From the NCBI GenBank assembly GCA_023137005.1, contig JAGLQE010000242.1, forward strand, positions 1 to 8,736: a DNA stretch of 8,736 nt, in the 5' to 3' direction. The notes under the pieces were generated by a model, which was given only the letters and a program-made list of their open reading frames with translations, searched no databases and was not told the DNA's origin. The DNA is from Thermoplasmata archaeon. GTDB taxonomy: Archaea; Thermoplasmatota; Thermoplasmata; SG8-5; JAGLSY01. Made by a program: the position numbers and the translations under genes. This document shows positions 1 through 5,866 of this stretch, in pieces. Numbering within the stretch: the stretch's first letter is position 1; each line of letters opens with the position of its first letter.

Positions 1-1
1 C

Positions 2-3000
2 GTCCCGGACGTCAATGCCTGGAAAGTGGTTGATCAGGCCATCGCCTACCCTGGAGATATTCTGCAGTACACGATAATGTTCAATAACTCGGGAAGCGGT
101 GTGGCACAGACTGTCCTTATAACGGATTTCCTGGATGCCAATGTCGCATATATCAGCGATTCATCTGCAATGATCCCCGGATTTGTGGCATTGACCTTCC
201 CTGGTGGAAATTATCAATACGAGTTCGCAAACATTGCCCCTGGCAACTATTCCTTTGTGATCAATGTGAGTGTCAATGCAGTTGCGAACGGAACTGTGCT
301 TACCAATGTGGTCGAGGAAGTGTCCGAGGATGCAAATGGGAATTGGTCCCCTCTACCGAATGATACCGATACCGCGATAACCATTGTTCTGGACATGCCC
401 GAGATAGTGATAGAGAAGACGGTCAATCAGACCTTTGTGATATCACCGGACTTCCTGCAGTACACGATATGGTTCAACAATACCGGAACTTCCGATGCTG
501 GCTTTGTGTGGATAAATGACACACTGCCTGCTGATGTGACCTATGTGGGGAGTGACGCAAACCTTCTGCCGGAATTCTCATCATTCCTGCAGGTGGGTCA
601 GATCCTTCAATTCGAATTTATAAATGTTGGACCTGGAGTTCATTCCTTCACCATCGATGTCACGGTGGATGCCGGACTGTCTCAGGGAACCTACCTGAAC
701 AATACAGCTGGCTTGGAATACACCAATGATATTGGTGCCTTCTACCTGCCCCCATCATGGGACAATACGACGACCATGGTGACCAATGTGTCGATGGCGA
801 TCGTCAAGGCCACGGGAGATGCAATTGCCAATCCCGGAGATACGATCCAGTACACTATCTATTACAATGTGACTGGAAGTGAGAATGCCGCATTCGTCAA
901 TATAACCGATATACTCCCGGCAGATGTGGGCTTTTCTGCATCCAGTGCCGTACCATCAGGAAGCAGTGGAAATGTTTATTACTGGAACTTCACCAATGTA
1001 GTGCCAGGACAATACAGCTTCACCATCGATGTGACAGTAAATGCCGGACTACCCGATGGATGGGTGCTCGTGAACTGGGCTTATCTGAGCTTCACGAACC
1101 AGACCGGTGTTCAGCTCCTTCCATCAGAGGATGACGCGGTCACAGTCGTGACTGCCCCGATCATGACCATCGAGAAGACCCCAGATATACAGTATGCGGA
1201 TCCCGGTGACATCGTGCAGTTCGTAATATGGTTCAATAATACAGGAACCGGAGATGCAGGCCTTGTCGGCATAACCGATACGCTACCTGTTGGTCTTACC
1301 TACATTAGCGACAATGCCAACTTGGTTGCTGGTTACGCGAATTCCGGTGACAGCGGCCAAATGTTCTGGGCCAACTTCACGAATGTTGCATCAGGCTCTT
1401 ATTCATTTACCATCACGGTCTCGGTCGATGCCGGAGTGCTTGATGGAACTGTCCTCGATAACTTTGCATCCATGAGCTATACCGATGCAAACTCCAATGT
1501 CATTGGTGTCGGTGAGAATGATATCGGCTCGGTCATCGTTAATGCCCCTGTTATGGTCGTTCAGAAATCCGCTCCAGGACTTACAATACCTGGCAGCCTG
1601 ATAACCTACACTATATTCTATGATAATACAGGAAGCGGAGAGGCTGGTACTGTAGATATTATCGATGTTCTACCATCATGGGTGAGCTATGACAGTAGCA
1701 GTATAGGTCTATCTGGATCCAGCGGCAATGTCTATTACTGGAACCTGACAAATGTGGCACCCGGTATCCATTCATTCACAGTAACAGTACGCGTGGATGA
1801 CTTTGCACCGGACGGAGAGGCACTGACCAACTGGGTCTTCCTCAATTACACTGATGCGAATTCCAATCCATTGTCAATGTCGATGGACGACGGAACTACA
1901 TATGTCCAGGCACCCGTCATGGTGCTCGAGAAGATAGTGAGCGCGGCAACGGCCAACCCCGGGGATATCCTCACCTACACGATATTCTTCAGCAATACTG
2001 GCTCAGGTATTGCAAGTTATGTGAATGTAACAGATACTTGGGATTCCAATGTTGCCTATATCGGTGATACCGGTGCTTCAGTGCCTGGCTTTGCAGGTCA
2101 ATTCCCGATATTCAATGGATTCAGATTCTTCTTCACAAATGTTGCTCCGGGTTCTTACAGCTTCACAATAACCGTCCAGATCCCGACCGTTGCGGACCAC
2201 AATGACCCTGTGACCAACTATGTGACATGCGATTATGCTATTACGGCCACCTATCCGATGCTTCATGATTGGGCTAATACGACAGTGGTAAGGCCGATAA
2301 TCACAATTGAGAAGGCGGCTAGTGTTTCTGAGGTCGCTCCATTTGACTCGCTAACTTACCTGGTATGGTTCAATAATACGGGTTCACATGCGACAAATGT
2401 CTGGATAAATGACACTCTGCCAATATGGGTTTCTTATGTCAGTGATAGTGCACATTTCACACAATACTTTGCATCGAAGGGCCAAAGTGGAGATCGGATA
2501 TGGTTCAACTTCACGAATGTCGGCCCGGGTAGCTATTTCTTCCTTATCACTGTACAGGTGATCGAACCACCCGCGGTGATACCGATCACCAATGGAATCA
2601 AACTTGATTACGAAATTGCAAATGGCCTGAATTGGACTGTGTCCGATACTGCCAGTGTCTGGATACAGATGCCAATTATAGACATCAGTAAATCTGTGAC
2701 TCCGGATACTGCCTATCCAGATGACATTGTGGTGTACACAATAACCATAGAGAATACCGGCTCACTGACTGCACCGATCGCCTGGATCGAGGATACATTC
2801 CCAGCTGAGATCACATATCTCGCAGATTCCAGCGGCCAGATCCCATGGAACTCGGGCAACGATTACAGATGGACCTTCTACAATGTGGCTCCGGGGGCGA
2901 CCATAACCTTCAGTGTGTGGGCAATGATAGATGCCAATACACCTGAGGGGTTGTTAGTTAACAATGTATGGTGCAATTACACCCTGCCCAGCGGCACTGT

Positions 3001-4573
3001 TATGACTGGTGGAAGTGACTCTGCATCTCTGAACATCATAAGGCCGGTCATCGTTGTCAGCAAGATCGTTGACATGGCTGTTGCCAATCCGGGTGATGAG
3101 TTGATCTACACGATCTACTACGACAATACCGGAAGCGGAACCGCGGATACTGTTTGGATACATGAGACACTGCCAAATGGCGTGATATATCTCAATACGA
3201 TAACCAGTGGTGTACTGCCTTATTATTTGGCTGGCCAGACAATTGGCTGGAGATTCAACAATGTGGCACCAGGCCTCCATTCCTTCTCCTTCAGAGTGTC
3301 CATTCCCGACACTGTTGCCAGTGGCACATTGCTGACCAATTGGGTATTCGCTAACTACAGCGCGCCCAATGACCTCATCTTCGAGGAGACCAGTGATTAT
3401 GCGGTAACCCAGGTGGCTCTGCCCGAGATAAATATTGTAAAGACCGCGGATGTGTCAACTGTCAACCCTGGCGGTGTCATCGTTTATACCGTGTACTTCG
3501 ACAATACAGGAAATGCAGATGCAGTGAATGTCGTGATCTCAGATATCCTTCCGGACTGGGTGACATATGTGAGCGACACTAGTGGAGTAATTCCGACCAT
3601 CATTGGCGACATGTATGAATGGGATCTTGGAACACTCGCTCCGGGTCTGTACTCCTTTGACATAATCGTCAATGTCAGTGATTCACTTGTTCTGCCAGAC
3701 GGTGAGGTGCTGGTCAACAGTGCGACATGTGCATTCCAGATAAACAATGGAATGACATTCACTTCCTCAGATATGGTTCTCGTGACCGTTATAAGACCAA
3801 CACTCGAACTGGATAAATCTGTGAATTTGGATGACGCTTATCCATCTGATATATTGGTATATACAATATCATTCAATAATACAGGTTCCGCCAATGCAAG
3901 CCATGTATGGGTCAATGATACCATGCCTTCATGGACAACATTCATGATCCACAATGCAATGAATATCACAGGCGCTACATTTGACGGATATTGGATAAAT
4001 GGCAATGAGCTCATGTTCAACTTCACAGATGTCGCTCCAGGACTCCATGAGATCATGATATATCTCCAGGTCGATGCAGATATACCTGACCGCACATTAC
4101 TTCCAAACAGTGTGACATGTGAATACAAAGCATCCAGTGGTCTTTCGTTCACACCATTGTACGCTTTCGTGGTCACCAATGCCAGGCGCCCCATCATTAT
4201 TATCGACAAGATGGTCAATTCAACATCCGCCTTCCCTGATGAATATCTCACATACACTATATTCTTCAATAATACGGGAAGTGGAATGGCTCATAACCTA
4301 TGGATCAATGACACACTGCCCTTCGGACTGACATACATGAACGACACCGCATCATCCATACCCTCTTTCACGAGCTCATGGAATGATGGCATTGTGTGGT
4401 ATTACAATTTCACAGATCTGGCACCAGGCTCCCATAGCTTTGAATTGTATGCTCTGATAGATCTCAATATAGTCGTTCCAGTGATAATCAATAATGCGAC
4501 ATGTGAATTCCAGGCAGAGAATGGCTTCAACTATGTGGGAAGCTATGCAGTGGCAGTAACATCTATTGGTGGT
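2..4573 (+). repeat. Twelve tandem DUF11-type protein repeats
   Basis: Approximate unit boundaries by codon: R1 2-394 (probably cut at its left end), R2 395-787, R3 788-1153, R4 1154-1543, R5 1544-1909, R6 1910-2293, R7 2294-2668, R8 2669-3043, R9 3044-3418, R10 3419-3796, R11 3797-4189, R12 4190-4573. Each is 122-131 residues. The shared pattern is a strand ending in a Lys, then A-x-PGD-x-x-x-YTI, then (F/Y)-x-N-(T/S)-G, then I-x-D-x-LP, then F-x-NVAPG-x-(H/Y)-SF, then L-x-N-x-x-x-x-x-Y. This matches the DUF11/TIGR01451 conserved repeat as I know it. The copies are well diverged, so this is a protein-level array and not a DNA satellite. R1-R5 often end in a DAN-type loop. R7, R8 and R10-R12 end in an x-(N/S)-G-(hydrophobic) loop, suggesting two subfamilies. 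Confidence 0.88.
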
Positions 4574-5326
4574 GTTTCATTATTGCCGCCAGAGATAATC
4601 ACGGTCCCTCCGGAATTCGTTTATGCGGGCCACACCTTCGAATTGACCGCCTTGTTATATGATGTGGACGGTGGAATTGTCCAGGTTGTCATATACTACA
4701 CGGACATTGAAGGCGTTCAGCATTCAGGGATCATGACCCCAACAGTGAACTCGGATGTAAATGGGAATGGTCACTATAATTTCACAGTGGATGAACAGAT
4801 GTGGAAAGGTATCGTATCATACTATGTCTGGGCAATGGACACCGATGGCCTCACAAATAGAACTGGTTACTTCGATGTGAGGGTCGTACTACCTCCATAT
4901 TATGTATGGGGCAATGTTATCTCATCCTCATCCAGCCGTTCTGTCCTTGATTCCATGATCATAATCCACAACAATGTGACAAATGAGACCGTGGTTGGCA
5001 GAGCGAACGAGGACGGTTATTATATCATTGACCTGGGAAAATTAGCCTCTGGTTATTTGGATGGACAGGGGATCACTGTAAAAGCAATAGATGCGGACTT
5101 CCTCTGGTACGGATATTCCTTCGGGGTCATAGACATATCCCGATACGTCAGTGAGCCTCAATTGCCATCTACCATCTCGGATGCTCATGGCCATGCATAT
5201 CATAATATCGATATCTATCTCACGGATATTCCCGAATTTGCCAATGCAGTATTGCCCATAGTATTCATTGCTCTGGTCTTTGTCATGTCCATTCGCAGGA
5301 AGAGGAAATACGAGGGGCGTAAATGA
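2..5326 (+). CDS. Giant DUF11-repeat cell-surface protein (5' partial)
   Basis: The reading frame is open from the left edge (first full codon at 2), so the N-terminus and signal peptide lie outside the window. The GTG at 26 falls inside a repeat and is not the start. The visible 1774 residues hold twelve DUF11-type repeats (2-4573), an Ig-like domain (about 4574-4888, with a YYVWAMD motif), a carboxypeptidase-regulatory/CnaB-like domain (about 4889-5227) and a C-terminal tail. The tail has PEF at 5231-5239, a hydrophobic stretch to about 5293, then RRKRK. It therefore resembles archaeal PEF-CTERM sorting tails. Repeats of this family occur in secreted and wall proteins of archaea and bacteria. 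Dozens of N-x-S/T sequons suggest heavy glycosylation. There is no enzymatic motif, so a structural or adhesive role outside the cell is inferred. Its stop overlaps the next gene by four bases. The only five cysteines all sit at one equivalent position in repeats 6, 8, 10, 11 and 12. Confidence 0.93.
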   Translation, partial: VPDVNAWKVVDQAIAYPGDILQYTIMFNNSGSGVAQTVLITDFLDANVAYISDSSAMIPGFVALTFPGGNYQYEFANIAPGNYSFVINVSVNAVANGTVLTNVVEEVSEDANGNWSPLPNDTDTAITIVLDMPEIVIEKTVNQTFVISPDFLQYTIWFNNTGTSDAGFVWINDTLPADVTYVGSDANLLPEFSSFLQVGQILQFEFINVGPGVHSFTIDVTVDAGLSQGTYLNNTAGLEYTNDIGAFYLPPSWDNTTTMVTNVSMAIVKATGDAIANPGDTIQYTIYYNVTGSENAAFVNITDILPADVGFSASSAVPSGSSGNVYYWNFTNVVPGQYSFTIDVTVNAGLPDGWVLVNWAYLSFTNQTGVQLLPSEDDAVTVVTAPIMTIEKTPDIQYADPGDIVQFVIWFNNTGTGDAGLVGITDTLPVGLTYISDNANLVAGYANSGDSGQMFWANFTNVASGSYSFTITVSVDAGVLDGTVLDNFASMSYTDANSNVIGVGENDIGSVIVNAPVMVVQKSAPGLTIPGSLITYTIFYDNTGSGEAGTVDIIDVLPSWVSYDSSSIGLSGSSGNVYYWNLTNVAPGIHSFTVTVRVDDFAPDGEALTNWVFLNYTDANSNPLSMSMDDGTTYVQAPVMVLEKIVSAATANPGDILTYTIFFSNTGSGIASYVNVTDTWDSNVAYIGDTGASVPGFAGQFPIFNGFRFFFTNVAPGSYSFTITVQIPTVADHNDPVTNYVTCDYAITATYPMLHDWANTTVVRPIITIEKAASVSEVAPFDSLTYLVWFNNTGSHATNVWINDTLPIWVSYVSDSAHFTQYFASKGQSGDRIWFNFTNVGPGSYFFLITVQVIEPPAVIPITNGIKLDYEIANGLNWTVSDTASVWIQMPIIDISKSVTPDTAYPDDIVVYTITIENTGSLTAPIAWIEDTFPAEITYLADSSGQIPWNSGNDYRWTFYNVAPGATITFSVWAMIDANTPEGLLVNNVWCNYTLPSGTVMTGGSDSASLNIIRPVIVVSKIVDMAVANPGDELIYTIYYDNTGSGTADTVWIHETLPNGVIYLNTITSGVLPYYLAGQTIGWRFNNVAPGLHSFSFRVSIPDTVASGTLLTNWVFANYSAPNDLIFEETSDYAVTQVALPEINIVKTADVSTVNPGGVIVYTVYFDNTGNADAVNVVISDILPDWVTYVSDTSGVIPTIIGDMYEWDLGTLAPGLYSFDIIVNVSDSLVLPDGEVLVNSATCAFQINNGMTFTSSDMVLVTVIRPTLELDKSVNLDDAYPSDILVYTISFNNTGSANASHVWVNDTMPSWTTFMIHNAMNITGATFDGYWINGNELMFNFTDVAPGLHEIMIYLQVDADIPDRTLLPNSVTCEYKASSGLSFTPLYAFVVTNARRPIIIIDKMVNSTSAFPDEYLTYTIFFNNTGSGMAHNLWINDTLPFGLTYMNDTASSIPSFTSSWNDGIVWYYNFTDLAPGSHSFELYALIDLNIVVPVIINNATCEFQAENGFNYVGSYAVAVTSIGGVSLLPPEIITVPPEFVYAGHTFELTALLYDVDGGIVQVVIYYTDIEGVQHSGIMTPTVNSDVNGNGHYNFTVDEQMWKGIVSYYVWAMDTDGLTNRTGYFDVRVVLPPYYVWGNVISSSSSRSVLDSMIIIHNNVTNETVVGRANEDGYYIIDLGKLASGYLDGQGITVKAIDADFLWYGYSFGVIDISRYVSEPQLPSTISDAHGHAYHNIDIYLTDIPEFANAVLPIVFIALVFVMSIRRKRKYEGRK
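5312..5317 (+). promoter_or_regulatory. Ribosome binding site for the 179-aa gene
   Basis: GAGGGG lies inside the last codons of the giant gene, five bases before the ATG at 5323. It matches the archaeal Shine-Dalgarno core (GGAGG) well. With the ATGA stop/start overlap it supports translational coupling of the first two genes and fixes the start of the second. Confidence 0.6.
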
Positions 5327-5862
5327 AGAGGCTTTCGGTCATTGTCATTTCAATGCTGGTGATGCTAAGTTCATTTGCCGTATTAGGCTCGAATGTTTCC
5401 GCAATTCCTGTAAGGTTATATATTCATGTGGACAGTGTGAATGGCGGCAACCCTGTTGCTGGAGCCAATGTGACTCTGTTGAACCAGGCTGTGGGAACCG
5501 AATTGAATGGTCTAACAGATAGTAACGGCGACCTGTTCTTTGATGTTGACCTTGGCACTCTGTTCAACCCTTCACAGCCTAATTTGAGCTTTAGTTTTGT
5601 AGATTACAATCAAAATATAAAGGCCACGGTCGAGCATGAGGATCATACGACCAATTCGGAGATATTTACCATCGAGCCTGGGCAGACTGGTCTGGTCAAA
5701 GGGTGGGTGAACATAACCATGCAGCCGCCAGAACCCGGGACGAACATAAGTGATGTAATGACCATTATCATGGTCGTAGGGATCATATTCGCCGTAATCA
5801 TCGGGCTTTATTTCTTTAAGCCTAAAGAGAAGAAAAAAAATAAGAAAAATAAAAAAAGCTGA
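5323..5862 (+). CDS. Small membrane-anchored surface protein with one CnaB-like domain
   Basis: This 179-residue protein has a classic signal peptide: MKR, a hydrophobic core at residues 4-22, and likely cleavage after the VSA at 25-27. A single carboxypeptidase-regulatory/CnaB-like beta-sandwich follows at about residues 30-135. It shows the G-x-x-V-x-x-A-x-V-x-L strand pattern and a TDSNGD turn. A membrane helix at about 145-165 leads into a short, very lysine-rich cytoplasmic tail (166-179). The predicted topology is therefore N-out, C-in. Four sequons lie in the mature ectodomain. The start overlaps the giant gene's stop and has a good ribosome site; the stop is four bases before the next ATG. 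I do not recognise a named family. The size and position suggest an accessory or linking subunit for its two large neighbours, which is inference. The tail is encoded by A8 and A7 runs, where slippage or a sequencing error is plausible. Confidence 0.88.
   Translation: MKRLSVIVISMLVMLSSFAVLGSNVSAIPVRLYIHVDSVNGGNPVAGANVTLLNQAVGTELNGLTDSNGDLFFDVDLGTLFNPSQPNLSFSFVDYNQNIKATVEHEDHTTNSEIFTIEPGQTGLVKGWVNITMQPPEPGTNISDVMTIIMVVGIIFAVIIGLYFFKPKEKKKNKKNKKS
5811..5857 (+). other. Hairpin followed by A-rich tract at the gene 2/3 junction
   Basis: TTTCTTTA (5811-5818) can pair with TAAAGAGA (5823-5830), giving an 8-bp stem with one G-U pair and an AGCC loop. An almost pure A tract follows (5831-5857, including an A8 run at 5833-5840 and an A7 run at 5851-5857). 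The tract encodes the lysine-rich tail of the 179-aa protein and lies just before the next start codon at 5867. It is not a terminator, because no T-run follows on this strand. It could be an unstructured leader that helps initiation of the third gene, or simply a by-product of the lysine codons. Confidence 0.35.
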
Positions 5863-5866
5863 TAAT

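Noticed and set aside
26..28. GTG as the start codon of the giant gene
   Set aside because: The frame is open to position 2, and the preceding codons (including the repeat's Lys at 23-25) belong to the first DUF11 repeat. There is no signal peptide after the GTG.
3838..4269. 143-codon open frame on the minus strand
   Set aside because: It lies wholly inside the giant gene, has no recognisable domain, and follows from the codon bias of the repeats. The same holds for the minus-strand frames at 2954-3280 and 3484-3762.
2..4573. DNA tandem repeat or CRISPR-like array
   Set aside because: The periodicity is about 380 bases and is visible mainly in protein. DNA copies are well diverged, and there are no short identical repeats with unique spacers.
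5811..5857. Hairpin as an intrinsic transcription terminator
   Set aside because: The stem is followed by A rather than T on the coding strand, and the next gene begins four bases after the stop, which argues for read-through.
5709..5860. PEP-CTERM-type sorting tail on the 179-aa protein (PPEPG before the membrane helix)
   Set aside because: The spacing and the long lysine-rich end do not match the short PEP-CTERM pattern. The proline pair is better read as a linker before an ordinary helix.
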